DNA from: Gordonia soli NBRC 108243
Lineage (GTDB): Bacteria > Actinomycetota > Actinomycetes > Mycobacteriales > Mycobacteriaceae
Direction: 5' to 3'
DNA: 64,000 nt
Assembly: GCF_000334455.1 (NCBI RefSeq)
Contig: NZ_BANX01000026.1
Span: 62,001-126,000 of the forward strand
Shown: piece after piece, positions 1 through 8,170 of the stretch
Layout: each line of letters opens with the position of its first letter
Numbering within the stretch: the stretch's first letter is position 1
Program-made: the position numbers and the translations under genes
Notes under the pieces: model-generated
Told to the model about the DNA's origin: nothing
The model's input: the letters and a program-made list of their open reading frames with translations, nothing else
The model's database searches: none

Positions 1-1019
1 ATCGCGACGTCGCGGAGGCCGCCGCACGGCGTGGACTCGAGTTGGACCTGGAGCTGACGTCGTGCCAGGTCGAGATCGCCACCCCGACCCTGACGTCCAT
101 CGACGACGTCGGAGGACACCTGCGTCGGTTGCGCGGCCTGCTGTCGGCGAGTGCAGACGACGTGGCCATCGACCTGATCGCGGCCGGCGTTCCACCGACG
201 GTGCCCGATTCGTTCCCGATCACCGACGGCGATCGCTACCGGCGCATCGCGGAGCGTTTCGGCATGCTCGCCCACGAGCAGGGCATCAGCGGCTGTCACG
301 TCCACGTCGGTGTCCCCGATCAGACCACTGCGCTGGGCGTGTGCAACTGGCTCCGCCCGTGGCTGCCGATCCTGCTCGCGTTGTCGGCCAACTCAGCGAT
401 CCATCGCGACGCCGACACCGGGTATGCGAGCTGGCGCTCGGTGCTGTGGTCGCGATGGCCGGCGGGCGGTCCTCCTCCGTACCTGCGCTCCGTCGAGCAT
501 CTGGCGGAGATCAGGCGAACTCTCGTCGACACCGGTGCGGTACTCGACGAGCACATGATCTATTGGGACGTCCGACCATCGGATCACCTGCCCACCATCG
601 AGATCAGGGTCGGCGACGTCCAAGGCCGCGCCGCCGAGACCCAGACATTGGCATCGCTGGCTCGGGCGGCGGTCATGACCGCGACCGCTGAACTGCGCGC
701 CGACCGTGTCCCCGACGACGTCGACCCCACCGTGCTGTCGGCCGCGTACTGGCGTGCCGCCCACGACGGGTTGAGCGGCAGCGCAGTCGACGTCGTCACC
801 GGACGGTTGGTGGAGGCGCAGGATCACCTGCACACCTTTGTCGACCGGGTGTCACACGCCCTCGATCACCTCGGCGAACTGTTGGAGGTGGAACGGTCTC
901 TGCACCGCTCGGGATCAGAGGGGAACGGCGCGATACGGCAGCGGGCCGTCTTCGATGCCGAAGGATCGGGTCGTGCGGTGGCCGCCGCGGCGCGAGTCGA
1001 CGTTGCCGACGACGGATGA
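1..1019 (+). CDS. Carboxylate-amine ligase, YbdK/GCS2 family (5' truncated by window edge)
   Basis: The reading frame is open from the first bases of the window, so the amino-terminal part lies upstream and the first visible TTG (42) need not be the start. About 339 codons remain of a family that is usually 370-400 residues. The visible part has the GISGCHVHVG segment typical of the glutamate-cysteine ligase type 2 / YbdK family, plus a later EIRVGDVQ segment. Members catalyse ATP-dependent joining of a carboxylate to an amine and have weak gamma-glutamylcysteine ligase activity in vitro; the natural substrate is usually unknown. The protein is cytosolic with no signal peptide or membrane segment. 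The next gene is convergent, 22 bp away. The family is clear, the substrate is not. Confidence 0.8.
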   Translation, partial: RDVAEAAARRGLELDLELTSCQVEIATPTLTSIDDVGGHLRRLRGLLSASADDVAIDLIAAGVPPTVPDSFPITDGDRYRRIAERFGMLAHEQGISGCHVHVGVPDQTTALGVCNWLRPWLPILLALSANSAIHRDADTGYASWRSVLWSRWPAGGPPPYLRSVEHLAEIRRTLVDTGAVLDEHMIYWDVRPSDHLPTIEIRVGDVQGRAAETQTLASLARAAVMTATAELRADRVPDDVDPTVLSAAYWRAAHDGLSGSAVDVVTGRLVEAQDHLHTFVDRVSHALDHLGELLEVERSLHRSGSEGNGAIRQRAVFDAEGSGRAVAAAARVDVADDG

Positions 1020-1041
1020 GACCTCGGTCCAGTACGACCGG

Positions 1042-1473
1042 TCAGCGCAACGCGGCGAGGTTGGAGATCGACTTGCGCACATCGGACTCCAGCACCTTGG
1101 CCACGAGCCGGCCGATGGGTCCGTTGAGGAGACCGCCCGAGAGGTCGGCGGTGAGGTCGAAATGCGAACCACCGTCGCCGGCCCGGCCGACCTTCATGGC
1201 GATGTCGATTCGTACTCCACCGCGCCCGCTGCCGGCCAAGGCGATCCGATTCGGCTCGTCGTATTCGGTGACGGTCCAATGGATCACGTTGCGGAAGCCC
1301 TTGACCGTGATGAGTGAGGAGACCTTGGTGCCCTGTCGGATCTGATCGGGAACCGGACTCCGCCAGCCGCCGAAGATCGTCATCCACTCACCGAACCGGG
1401 ACAGGTCGGAGGCCAGTTTCCACGCCGCTGCCGGATCGAGATCGGATTCGATGCCCACTGCCACTCTGGCCAC
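1042..1473 (-). CDS. SRPBCC (START-like) family protein
   Basis: This 143-residue protein starts at a GTG preceded by GGGGAGA at a good distance. The order of features fits the polyketide cyclase/SRPBCC fold: an amino-terminal strand with a helix containing WKLASDLSRFGEWMTIFGGW, a middle region WTVTEYDEPNRIALAG, and a long carboxy-terminal helix ending in SISNLAALR. Such proteins form a hydrophobic cavity for lipids or cyclic substrates; in mycolata many are toxin-like (Rv0910 type) or lipid binding. Nothing here fixes the ligand. It lies downstream of, and in the same direction as, the hydroxysteroid dehydrogenase with a 152-bp gap. A longer open frame upstream is only readthrough antisense to nothing recognisable. 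Confidence 0.75.
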   Translation of the reverse strand: MARVAVGIESDLDPAAAWKLASDLSRFGEWMTIFGGWRSPVPDQIRQGTKVSSLITVKGFRNVIHWTVTEYDEPNRIALAGSGRGGVRIDIAMKVGRAGDGGSHFDLTADLSGGLLNGPIGRLVAKVLESDVRKSISNLAALR

Positions 1474-1625
1474 GTCGTGTCTCCCCGCGTCGGGTACTCG
1501 GTCTGTCGTGCTCCCGAACGAATCTACCCATCCCGGGCCGACGGAAACACGGCCGCTCGCCATCGTGGACCCGCCGTGGACCCGTCGTGGACCGCACGCA
1601 CGCCCGCGGGCCACGCGCAGGCCGC

Positions 1626-2360
1626 CTACTTGTGCGGCACGCCCGCGGTCGTCCCGCCGTCCATCACGAACTCCGAGCCAGTCGCATACGACGACTCGTC
1701 GCTGGCCAGGAACAGCACGAAATTCGCCACCTCCGACGACTCCGCGGCCCGCCCCAGCGGGATGGTGATCATGTCCTCGGGGATTCCCTCGGTCATGGGC
1801 GTTCGGATGAGACCCGGATGGATCGAATTGACCCGGACGTTGTGCGGTGCCAGCTCCACCGCCACCGACTTGGACAGTCCCCGCACCGCCCACTTCGAAG
1901 CGACATAGCCGTGCGCCCACGGAGTTCCGCGGATCCCCTCGATCGACGACACGTTGATGATCGAACCACCACCGGCGGCGATCATCGCGTCGGCCACCGC
2001 TTGGATGCCCAGGAACGTCCCGGTCAGGTTGACGTCGATGATCTGCTGCCACTTGTCGAGGCGGAAGTCCTGGATGGTGCTGCCGTTGACGATGCCCGCG
2101 TTGTTCACGAGGACGTCTACGTGGCCGAACTGGTCCACGGCCGTCGAGACGGCGGTTCGCCACTCCTCCGGCGACGTCACGTCGAGATGCACGAACCGTG
2201 CAGCATCGCCGATCTCCTCGGCCAGCGCCGCACCCTCCGCGTCCAGGATGTCGCCGATCACGACCTTCGCGCCCTCAGCGACCAGGAGTCGCGCGTGAGC
2301 CTCGCCCATGCCGCGCGCACCGCCGGATATCACCGCGACCTTGCCGTCCACTCGTCCCAT
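1626..2360 (-). CDS. SDR oxidoreductase, FabG3 (3-alpha/20-beta-hydroxysteroid dehydrogenase)-like
   Basis: A classical short-chain dehydrogenase of 244 residues. The cofactor motif GGARGMG is at residues 13-19, NNAG at 86-89, and the catalytic triad is Ser139, Tyr152 and Lys156. From memory the whole sequence resembles M. tuberculosis Rv2002 (FabG3), an NADH-dependent 20-beta-hydroxysteroid dehydrogenase, including VVIGDILD, the HLDVT segment and SIHPGLIRTPMT. The expected reaction is interconversion of a steroid hydroxyl and ketone. The ATG at 2360 is preceded by a TACTGT -10 box 7 nt away, which predicts a leaderless transcript. A KstR-like palindrome sits just upstream at 2392-2405. A further in-frame start at 2399 would place the operator inside the gene and is less likely. 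Confidence 0.88.
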   Translation of the reverse strand: MGRVDGKVAVISGGARGMGEAHARLLVAEGAKVVIGDILDAEGAALAEEIGDAARFVHLDVTSPEEWRTAVSTAVDQFGHVDVLVNNAGIVNGSTIQDFRLDKWQQIIDVNLTGTFLGIQAVADAMIAAGGGSIINVSSIEGIRGTPWAHGYVASKWAVRGLSKSVAVELAPHNVRVNSIHPGLIRTPMTEGIPEDMITIPLGRAAESSEVANFVLFLASDESSYATGSEFVMDGGTTAGVPHK

Positions 2361-2367
2361 GGCGAGC

Positions 2368-2373
2368 ACAGTA
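2368..2373 (-). promoter_or_regulatory. -10 box of a leaderless promoter for the SDR gene
   Basis: On the minus strand TACTGT fits the actinobacterial TANNNT -10 consensus and is followed by 7 nt and then the ATG at 2360, the spacing expected when the start codon is the first transcribed triplet. The KstR-like site lies about 33-45 bp upstream, where it could block the -35 contact. Confidence 0.5.
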
Positions 2374-2391
2374 CATCGGCTTCCAACAAAT

Positions 2392-2405
2392 GAGAACACG
2401 TTCTA
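2392..2405. promoter_or_regulatory. KstR-like operator (AACnnGTT palindrome)
   Basis: The 14-mer GAGAACACGTTCTA fits the TnnAACnnGTTnnA consensus of the TetR-family cholesterol regulator KstR at 7 of 8 fixed positions; only the first T is missing. It lies between two divergent genes, a FabG3-like hydroxysteroid dehydrogenase and a Rossmann reductase, so one bound dimer could control both. Matching the motif is direct observation; the identity of the regulator is inferred. Confidence 0.55.
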
Positions 2406-2500
2406 CCGGAATGGCGTTTGCCGTGGTCTACTGGCATGGACAGAAGTCCGGACAGGTGTTCACGTCGCCCTGGTCCGGCGGACCCGGAGGAGGTATGGGA

Positions 2501-3574
2501 ATGGCGCTCCGCGTCGCACACGTCGGTACGGGGAACGTCGGCCGGCTCGCGTTGACCCAGCTGATCGAGGATCCTCGATTCGAGCTGACGGCCGTGGTCG
2601 TCTCGACGCCGGAGAAGGTGGGCCGCGACGCCGGTGAGCTCGCCGGCACCGACGCCACGACAGGCATCGCGGCCACTGACGATCTCGACGCGGCAATCGC
2701 GTCCCGACCCGACTGCGTCGTCTACTGCGCGATGGGCGACACCCGGCCGATCGAGGCCTTCGACGACTGTCGCCGCATCCTGGCCGCCGGTATCGACGTG
2801 GTCGGTTCGGCGCCCGGTTCTCTCCAGTTCCCGTGGGGTGTGCTGCCCGACAAGGCGATCGACAAACTCGAGAAGGTTGCCGCCGACGGCGACGCGAGCA
2901 TCTTCGTCACCGGCGTCGACCCGGGCTTCGCCAACGATCTCATCCCCCTCGCCTTTGCATCGACATGTCAGCACATCAGTCAGATCAGGTGCCTCGAGAT
3001 CGCCGACTACGCCACGTATGACGGCGCCGAGGTCATGTTCGACGTCATGGGCTTCGGCAAGGCACTCGACGACGTGCCCCTGCTGTTCCTACCCGGAGTT
3101 CTGGGACTCGCCTGGGCAACCACGATTCGGCAGCTCGCGGCCGGCCTCGGCGTCACGGTCGACGAGATCGTCGAGCACTGGGAGGACGAGCCCGCACCGG
3201 AGCCGTTCGACATCGCGGCCGGGCACATCGACGAGGGCACCCGGGCAGCCGTGCGCTTCGAGATCACCGGGCTCGTCGACGGCGCACCGGTGATCGTCGT
3301 CGAGCACGTCACGCGACTGCGCGACGATCTGCGCCCGGACTGGGCGCGCCCCGCGCAAGCGGGTGGTTCGTATCGCGTGGAGATCGTCGGCGAGCCGAAC
3401 TACGCCGTCGACATCTGCCCCACCAGCACACGCGGCGACCACAACCACGCGGCGATCGTCGCGGCGGCGGGCCGCATCGTCAACGCGATACCGGCCGTCG
3501 TGTATGCACCAGCCGGGATCCGGACCACACTGGACCTTCCGCTGATCACCGGCACCGGGCTGTATCGGCCTTGA
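2501..3574 (+). CDS. NAD(P)-dependent reductase, dihydrodipicolinate reductase/amine-dehydrogenase-like
   Basis: A 357-residue protein with an amino-terminal Rossmann motif GTGNVG at residues 9-14, then STPEKVGRDAGELAG, and a carboxy-terminal domain ending in NAIPAVV. This is the actinobacterial family often labelled NAD(P)H-dependent amine dehydrogenase or DapB-like; the substrate is unproven. The ATG at 2501 is preferred because GGAGGAGG at 2486-2493 lies 7 nt upstream. The in-frame ATG at 2495 is too close to that ribosome binding site, and the open frame back to 2198 runs antisense to the SDR gene. It diverges from the SDR gene over the KstR-like box, which suggests a role with steroid or lipid-like ketones. 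A paralogue lies at 8362-9447. Confidence 0.82.
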   Translation: MALRVAHVGTGNVGRLALTQLIEDPRFELTAVVVSTPEKVGRDAGELAGTDATTGIAATDDLDAAIASRPDCVVYCAMGDTRPIEAFDDCRRILAAGIDVVGSAPGSLQFPWGVLPDKAIDKLEKVAADGDASIFVTGVDPGFANDLIPLAFASTCQHISQIRCLEIADYATYDGAEVMFDVMGFGKALDDVPLLFLPGVLGLAWATTIRQLAAGLGVTVDEIVEHWEDEPAPEPFDIAAGHIDEGTRAAVRFEITGLVDGAPVIVVEHVTRLRDDLRPDWARPAQAGGSYRVEIVGEPNYAVDICPTSTRGDHNHAAIVAAAGRIVNAIPAVVYAPAGIRTTLDLPLITGTGLYRP

Positions 3575-3583
3575 CACCGACCG

Positions 3584-4237
3584 CTACACGAGGCCGGCGT
3601 CGTGCATCCGGATCGCCACCTGGACCCGGTTCGCGACACCGAGTTTGGTGAAGATGTGCGAGATGTGTGCCTTCACCGTGGCCAGTCCCATGTAGAGCTG
3701 CGCCGCGATCTCTGCGTTGGATGCGCCGTGCGCCAACGCGATCGCGACCTCGCGCTCACGTTCGGTGAGCGTCGCCACGAGATCGTCGGCATCGACCGTG
3801 CGTCCGCCGCCGGTCTGCTGCACGACCTGTTTGATGAGTGTCGCCGTGATCGACGGGCTCAGGGCCGGGTTGCCTGCGAGGACGTTCTTGATCGCCGCGA
3901 CGATGTCGGCGGGTGGGGTGTCCTTCACCAAGAACCCATCGGCGCCCACCGCCAGCGCACGCACGACGTAGTCGTCGGCGTCGAAGGTCGTCAGCACGAT
4001 CACCGCTGGTGCGGATTCGAGCCGTTTGAACTCGGTGGTCGCAGCGATCCCGTCCATCACCGGCATCCGCAGATCCATCAGCACCATGTCGACCGGTGTC
4101 GCACGGTGGAGGTCCAGCGCCTGCCTGCCGTCGCCCGCCTCCGCGACCACGTCGAGATCGGGGTCACCGCCCAGCAGCAGCGACAACCCGGCACGGACGA
4201 GCGGGTCGTCGTCGACGATCATGATGCGCGCGGTCAT
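3584..4237 (-). CDS. Two-component response regulator, NarL/LuxR family
   Basis: A 217-residue protein with a receiver domain followed by a LuxR-type helix-turn-helix. The acidic pocket is Asp9-Asp11, the phosphoacceptor is Asp55 in LMDLRMP, and the conserved Lys is in GFLVKDTPP near residue 105. The carboxy-terminal LTEREREV...NAEIAAQL...TVKAHISHIFTKLGV is the standard DNA-binding unit. The start codon overlaps the stop of the upstream sensor kinase gene as ATGA, so the two are translationally coupled. Because the pair diverges from an ABC exporter operon, the likely target is the 131-bp region between them. The longer frame beginning 9 nt earlier is not needed. Confidence 0.93.
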   Translation of the reverse strand: MTARIMIVDDDPLVRAGLSLLLGGDPDLDVVAEAGDGRQALDLHRATPVDMVLMDLRMPVMDGIAATTEFKRLESAPAVIVLTTFDADDYVVRALAVGADGFLVKDTPPADIVAAIKNVLAGNPALSPSITATLIKQVVQQTGGGRTVDADDLVATLTEREREVAIALAHGASNAEIAAQLYMGLATVKAHISHIFTKLGVANRVQVAIRMHDAGLV

Positions 4238-5397
4238 GACTGCCACGGTAGCCAGACGTGCAACACGAACCGACGATCGTCGGTGCGCGTGTAGGACTGA
4301 CGGCCGCCGTTGAGAGCGACGCGCTCGGCCAGGCCGACGAGTCCGAGTCCGGATACCGGGAACGACGCCCGGTGGCCGCCGACCGGCAACGGGTTCTCCA
4401 CCAGTAGGTCGATCCCCTGCTCCGGCCCACCGGTGATCCGGACCGACACTGTGGTACCCGGAGCATGCTTGCGCGCGTTGGTCAGGGCTTCCTGAACGCA
4501 GCGGTAGAGCGTGCGCCCGATGGTCGGCGTCACCGCGGCCAGATCGACCGACCGCACCAGTTCCACGCGGACGCCGGTCTGCCGGGATTCCTCGATGAGT
4601 GCGTCGAGATCACCGACGCCCAGTTGCGGTCGCTCTGGGTCGGCGTCCCCGGGCCCTTCCCGAAGAACACCGAGGACCTCACGCAGCTCGGTGAGGGCGA
4701 GGTGCGCGTTCTCCTGGATGGTGGTCGCCGTCTCCCGCAATTGGGCCGGTGTCAGATCATCCCGGTAGGCCAGCGCTCCGGCGTACATGCTGACCGCCGA
4801 GATGCGGTGTGCGAGAACATCGTGCATCTCCCGTGCAATCCGTGCGCGTTCCAGCGATTTGGCCTCCCGGACCTTCGCCTGCTGCTCTGCTTCGGACGCC
4901 ATCGCACGGGCGCGCCAACTGGCCAGCAACTCGCGGCGCGAGCCGACATACATTCCCCAGGACACGGTGATGCCGATCGTCGCGATCACCACGCTGTACC
5001 GCACCAACATCGGTTCCGACTCCTGCGGCGTGCGGAAGAACTGTTCGGCGAGCACGCTGCACAGGGCACCGAGGACGACCTGTGGGAGGATCTCGCCCCA
5101 GCGTCTGCGTGTGGACAACGACACCATCGCGAGCGCGGCCGGACCGCCCGAACTGGCCGACACGATGCTGGTGAGGTTGGTCAGGGTCGCCAGCGCGACC
5201 GGATGACTGCGGCGCCACCAGATGGCGGCGTAGGTGACGAGTCCGAGCGCGAGGTCGGTGAAGAACCACCATCGTGCATGATCCCATTGGTAGTCGATAC
5301 GAGTGCCCCAGGAGATCCCACTGATCGCCAGCATGACCACCAACCGCCAGACGTGGCTCCACCACGTGAGCGGTGGCTGATAGTCCTCGGGCTGCAC
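4234..5397 (-). CDS. Two-component sensor histidine kinase, HisKA_3 (NarX/DesK-like) family
   Basis: A 387-residue protein with several amino-terminal membrane segments between about residues 15 and 150, a coiled linker (about 155-185), a HisKA_3 dimerisation domain with the phosphoaccepting His192 in REMHDVLAHR, and a carboxy-terminal ATPase domain with NARKHAPG and SGLGLVGLAERV. It would autophosphorylate and pass phosphate to the adjacent response regulator. GTG 5397 is chosen because a TACGGT -10 box ends 6 nt before it, giving a leaderless start. The frame stays open to an ATG at 5475 with no ribosome binding site, which would put two hairpins in the coding region. Kinases of this build beside ABC-2 exporters often sense membrane-active compounds. 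Confidence 0.88.
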   Translation of the reverse strand: MQPEDYQPPLTWWSHVWRLVVMLAISGISWGTRIDYQWDHARWWFFTDLALGLVTYAAIWWRRSHPVALATLTNLTSIVSASSGGPAALAMVSLSTRRRWGEILPQVVLGALCSVLAEQFFRTPQESEPMLVRYSVVIATIGITVSWGMYVGSRRELLASWRARAMASEAEQQAKVREAKSLERARIAREMHDVLAHRISAVSMYAGALAYRDDLTPAQLRETATTIQENAHLALTELREVLGVLREGPGDADPERPQLGVGDLDALIEESRQTGVRVELVRSVDLAAVTPTIGRTLYRCVQEALTNARKHAPGTTVSVRITGGPEQGIDLLVENPLPVGGHRASFPVSGLGLVGLAERVALNGGRQSYTRTDDRRFVLHVWLPWQS

Positions 5398-5403
5398 CTG
5401 ATC

Positions 5404-5409
5404 ACCGTA
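5404..5409 (-). promoter_or_regulatory. -10 box of a leaderless promoter for the sensor kinase operon
   Basis: Minus-strand TACGGT matches TANNNT and is followed by 6 nt before the GTG at 5397. This supports the chosen start. Upstream of it lie two inverted repeats, at 5418-5439 and around 5458-5480, that could be regulator sites. Confidence 0.4.
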
Positions 5410-5417
5410 TCGTCGGA

Positions 5418-5439
5418 AGGTCGGGGTTTCCCCCGACCT
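5418..5439. repeat. Inverted repeat in the kinase/ABC divergent promoter region
   Basis: Nine-base arms AGGTCGGGG and CCCCGACCT are separated by 4 nt. A second, shorter pair GACTTT/AAAGTC lies about 20 bp to the right. Their place between a two-component system and its presumed ABC target makes them candidate operator sites for the LuxR-type regulator; a hairpin in the 5' region is the alternative. Confidence 0.35.
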
Positions 5440-5528
5440 GCGGCTCGACCCGACTACGACTTTCGGCTGATGCAAAGTCAGCCCGCCGGGTGATGTGTCG
5501 GACTGTGCCCGCGCAGCAGGATGATTGC

Positions 5529-6440
5529 ATGATCACCGTCCAGAACCTGACCAAGCGTTATGGCGACCATGTCGCGGTCGACGACGTCTCGTTCGTGTGC
5601 AAGCCCGGTCAGGTCACCGGCTTCCTCGGACCGAACGGCGCCGGCAAATCCACCACAATGCGGATCATCGCCGGACTCACCCCGGCCACCTCCGGTAGCG
5701 CGACGGTCGGCGGTGTCGCCTACACCGACATCCCCAACCCGGGCACCGAGGTGGGGGTCCTGCTCGACGCTTCCGCACAGCACGCGGGCCGCACCGGCGC
5801 CGAGATCCTGACCCTCAGCGCGCTGACCATGGGTCTCCCGCGGCGTCGGGTCGACGAGATGCTCGACCTCGTCAGCCTCTCGCCGAAGGAGGCGGGACGA
5901 CGCGTCCGCAACTATTCGCTCGGCATGCGACAGCGGCTCGGCATCGCGAACGCGCTGATCGGTGATCCGCGCATCCTCATCCTCGACGAGCCCGCCAACG
6001 GCCTCGACCCGGCGGGTATCCACTGGATGCGAAGCCTGTTGCGTGACTATGCCAATCGCGGCGGAACCGTGTTGCTGTCGTCGCACCTGCTCCACGAGAT
6101 CGAGATCATCGCCGACGAGATCCTCGTGATCGGACAGGGCCGGATCGTCACCGCGGGCACCAAGGATTCGCTGCTGGCCGGCGCGGGCACCCGTGTCCGT
6201 TCGCTCGACGACGTCGCGCTGTTCGACGCTCTCCGGCGCGCCGACATCCGAACCCAGGCGGTCCCCGACGGCGGCTTCACCACCGACGCGACACCCGAAG
6301 AGGTCGGACGAGCCGCGGCCGCCGCAGGCGTCGCTCTCATCGAACTGCGCACTGGCGACGGCGCCCAGCTCGAGGAGATGTTCCTCCAGCTCACCGCCGA
6401 CACCCAGCGCGAACAACCCACCCCCCAAGGAGCCCTCTGA
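5529..6440 (+). CDS. ABC transporter ATP-binding protein (ABC-2 exporter type)
   Basis: A 303-residue ATPase. Walker A GPNGAGKST is at residues 34-42, the signature is NYSLGMRQRL, Walker B is ILILDEPANGLDP, and the switch histidine is in LLSSHLLHE. The carboxy-terminal part (about 220-303) is the accessory region seen in CcmA/bacitracin-type exporters, ending in QLEEMFLQLT. It pairs with the permease that follows; the two genes overlap by one base (TGATG). The amino-terminal match to lantibiotic/bacitracin-type ATPases and the divergent two-component system suggest export or protection from a membrane-active substrate, but the substrate is not visible. Confidence 0.92.
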   Translation: MITVQNLTKRYGDHVAVDDVSFVCKPGQVTGFLGPNGAGKSTTMRIIAGLTPATSGSATVGGVAYTDIPNPGTEVGVLLDASAQHAGRTGAEILTLSALTMGLPRRRVDEMLDLVSLSPKEAGRRVRNYSLGMRQRLGIANALIGDPRILILDEPANGLDPAGIHWMRSLLRDYANRGGTVLLSSHLLHEIEIIADEILVIGQGRIVTAGTKDSLLAGAGTRVRSLDDVALFDALRRADIRTQAVPDGGFTTDATPEEVGRAAAAAGVALIELRTGDGAQLEEMFLQLTADTQREQPTPQGAL

Positions 6441-7234
6441 TGACCACCCTGCTCGAATCACCTGTGGTCGAGCTCGATCGACCGCACATCCCGCTCTCCC
6501 GCCTGCTCCGGGTCGAGATCCGCAAGCTCGTCGACACCCGGGCCGGCTTCTGGCTGACCGCTTCGGTGGGTGTGATCACCGCGGTCGTCGCCGTCGTGCT
6601 GCTCATCGCCTCACGGAACTCCCCCGAGGACCTGACCTTCGGTCACTTCTTCGGGATCATGGGCATCCCGGTGTCGATCATCCTGCCGGTGCTGGCCATC
6701 CTGCTCGTCACCGGCGAGTGGAGCCAGCGGACCGCACTGACCACGTTCTCACTGGAACCGCGGCGGCAACGCGTCATCATCGCCAAATTGGCAGCGGCGC
6801 TGGCCGCAGGTGTCGCCGCGATCGGCGTGACGCTCGTGTTGGGTGCGGTGGCGACCCTGATCGCCGGCATCGCCTACGGGGACCCCGCCGGGTCGTGGAG
6901 CTTCACCGCGGCCGGCGTCGTGAACGCCTTCGTGCTCCAGGGTTTCGGACTGCTGCTCGGATTCGGCTTCGCAGCACTGATCCTGAACACTCCCGGTGCG
7001 ATCGTCGCCTACTTCGCGCTCCCGAGTGCGTTGTCACTGGTCACCCAGCTCGTGCCCTGGTTCAAGGACAACATCGGTGGCTGGATCGACACGACTGCGA
7101 CCAACATCCCCTTCCAGGCCAGTGAATGGGCCACCGGTGGCGAGTGGGCCCGGTTGGCCGTCTCCGGCATCATCTGGATCGCAATCCCATTGACGCTGGG
7201 CGTGATCCGGATTCTCCGGTCCGAGGTGAAGTGA
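6440..7234 (+). CDS. ABC transporter permease (ABC-2 type)
   Basis: A 264-residue integral membrane protein with about six hydrophobic segments, starting after a cytosolic amino terminus that contains RLLRVEIRKLVDTRAGFWL. This start pattern and the spacing of helices fit ABC-2 permeases of exporters. It is translationally coupled to the ATPase upstream and would form a heterotetrameric exporter with it. The operon ends at a strong hairpin 42 bp downstream. Confidence 0.88.
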   Translation: MTTLLESPVVELDRPHIPLSRLLRVEIRKLVDTRAGFWLTASVGVITAVVAVVLLIASRNSPEDLTFGHFFGIMGIPVSIILPVLAILLVTGEWSQRTALTTFSLEPRRQRVIIAKLAAALAAGVAAIGVTLVLGAVATLIAGIAYGDPAGSWSFTAAGVVNAFVLQGFGLLLGFGFAALILNTPGAIVAYFALPSALSLVTQLVPWFKDNIGGWIDTTATNIPFQASEWATGGEWARLAVSGIIWIAIPLTLGVIRILRSEVK

Positions 7235-8170
7235 TATCCCAGCGCGCTTAGCGCGATCACCACCGCGGTACCACCGCCGGCGGGCCCTTCTCTCCGAGGG
7301 CCCGCCGGCGCTCCTCGTCGCTTGCCGCCCACCCGAACCGGGCGAGTCCGAACCTGATGCTCCCGAGTTCAGTTGTGCCCGGACGACTCCTGCGCGACGC
7401 ACGAGTACCTCGAGTTCATCGGCCATCGCCGCCGGATCCCAGGAGTGCTCGGCACCGTCGACGATGTGCCATTCGGCACCGGGCACGGCTGCGGCGATCG
7501 ACTCGGCCGCGGGCCGCATGACGTCGTACGTCGAGGAGCCGATGTAGGCCGCGACAGGAATCGTCAGGTCTCCGAACAGATCAGCATGCGGGGCCGACTC
7601 GGCCCACGCCAGCGACTCCGCATCCGCGGCGAGACTGCCCGCCTGGTCGATCATTGCGGGTGTGGACAACACGATCTCGAGGATCTGATCGGGCATGTCG
7701 ACCATGTAGCGACGCAACGCCTCCTCGAGGCGGTCCGTCGCGAGACATGCCTGGATCTCGTCCGCCCACTCCCGGCCTCCGCTCCCAGGTGGCGCCAGCG
7801 GAGCCTCCCACAGTGCGAGCCCCGAGACCGGGAGGCCCGTGACGGCGGCGTACAACGCGATCGAGCATCCCGACGAGTGACCACAAAGAACTCCCCGTCC
7901 GCCCGCTTCCAAGAGCAATGCATCGAGTGCGGCCACTTCACGCTCGAGCGAGATCGGTCCGGAGGTGAAACTCTCACCGCGCCCGACCCGGTCGTGGACC
8001 AGTGCGTTGATCCCCCGGGCGGCGAGTAGTCGAGCGGTCTCGGAGGTGGTCGGATCGATCTCGCGCCATGGACCCGCCCCTGCGACGAACACCACGGTCG
8101 GGCCCTCGCCATCCCCGTGGCGGTCGAAGGCGATGGTGTCGCCGTGCTTGCTGACCGTGGTCTCGCTCAT
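7034..8170 (-). CDS. Alpha/beta hydrolase, carboxy-terminal end probably frameshifted
   Basis: The ATG at 8170 has AGGAGAGG 6-7 nt upstream. The fold is complete within the first 255-262 residues: GHSSG with nucleophile Ser99, a likely acid Asp216, and His242 in GAEHSW. As read, the frame does not stop there. It runs another 116 codons through the terminator at 7276-7309 and 201 bp into the convergent ABC permease gene, giving a low-complexity tail that does not look like protein. In the +1 frame a stop at 7369 follows QESSGHN, just past the fold. A single-base indel around 7385-7400 would give a normal-length hydrolase of about 266 residues. The substrate is unknown. Confidence 0.75.
   Translation of the reverse strand: MSETTVSKHGDTIAFDRHGDGEGPTVVFVAGAGPWREIDPTTSETARLLAARGINALVHDRVGRGESFTSGPISLEREVAALDALLLEAGGRGVLCGHSSGCSIALYAAVTGLPVSGLALWEAPLAPPGSGGREWADEIQACLATDRLEEALRRYMVDMPDQILEIVLSTPAMIDQAGSLAADAESLAWAESAPHADLFGDLTIPVAAYIGSSTYDVMRPAAESIAAAVPGAEWHIVDGAEHSWDPAAMADELEVLVRRAGVVRAQLNSGASGSDSPGSGGRQATRSAGGPSERRARRRWYRGGDRAKRAGISLHLGPENPDHAQRQWDCDPDDAGDGQPGPLATGGPFTGLEGDVGRSRVDPATDVVLEPGHELGDQ
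7276..7309. terminator. Strong bidirectional terminator hairpin
   Basis: A perfect 13-bp stem, GCCGGCGGGCCCT paired with AGGGCCCGCCGGC around an 8-nt loop, lies between convergent genes. The plus-strand 3' side is CTCCTCGTCG and the minus-strand side continues into a GGTGGTACC region, with no clear T run, as is common in GC-rich actinobacteria. Confidence 0.7.

Noticed and set aside
1560..1605. Short repeats of CGTGGACCCG between the SRPBCC and SDR genes
   Set aside because: Only three imperfect 10-11-bp copies with no symmetry or promoter relation; likely slippage.
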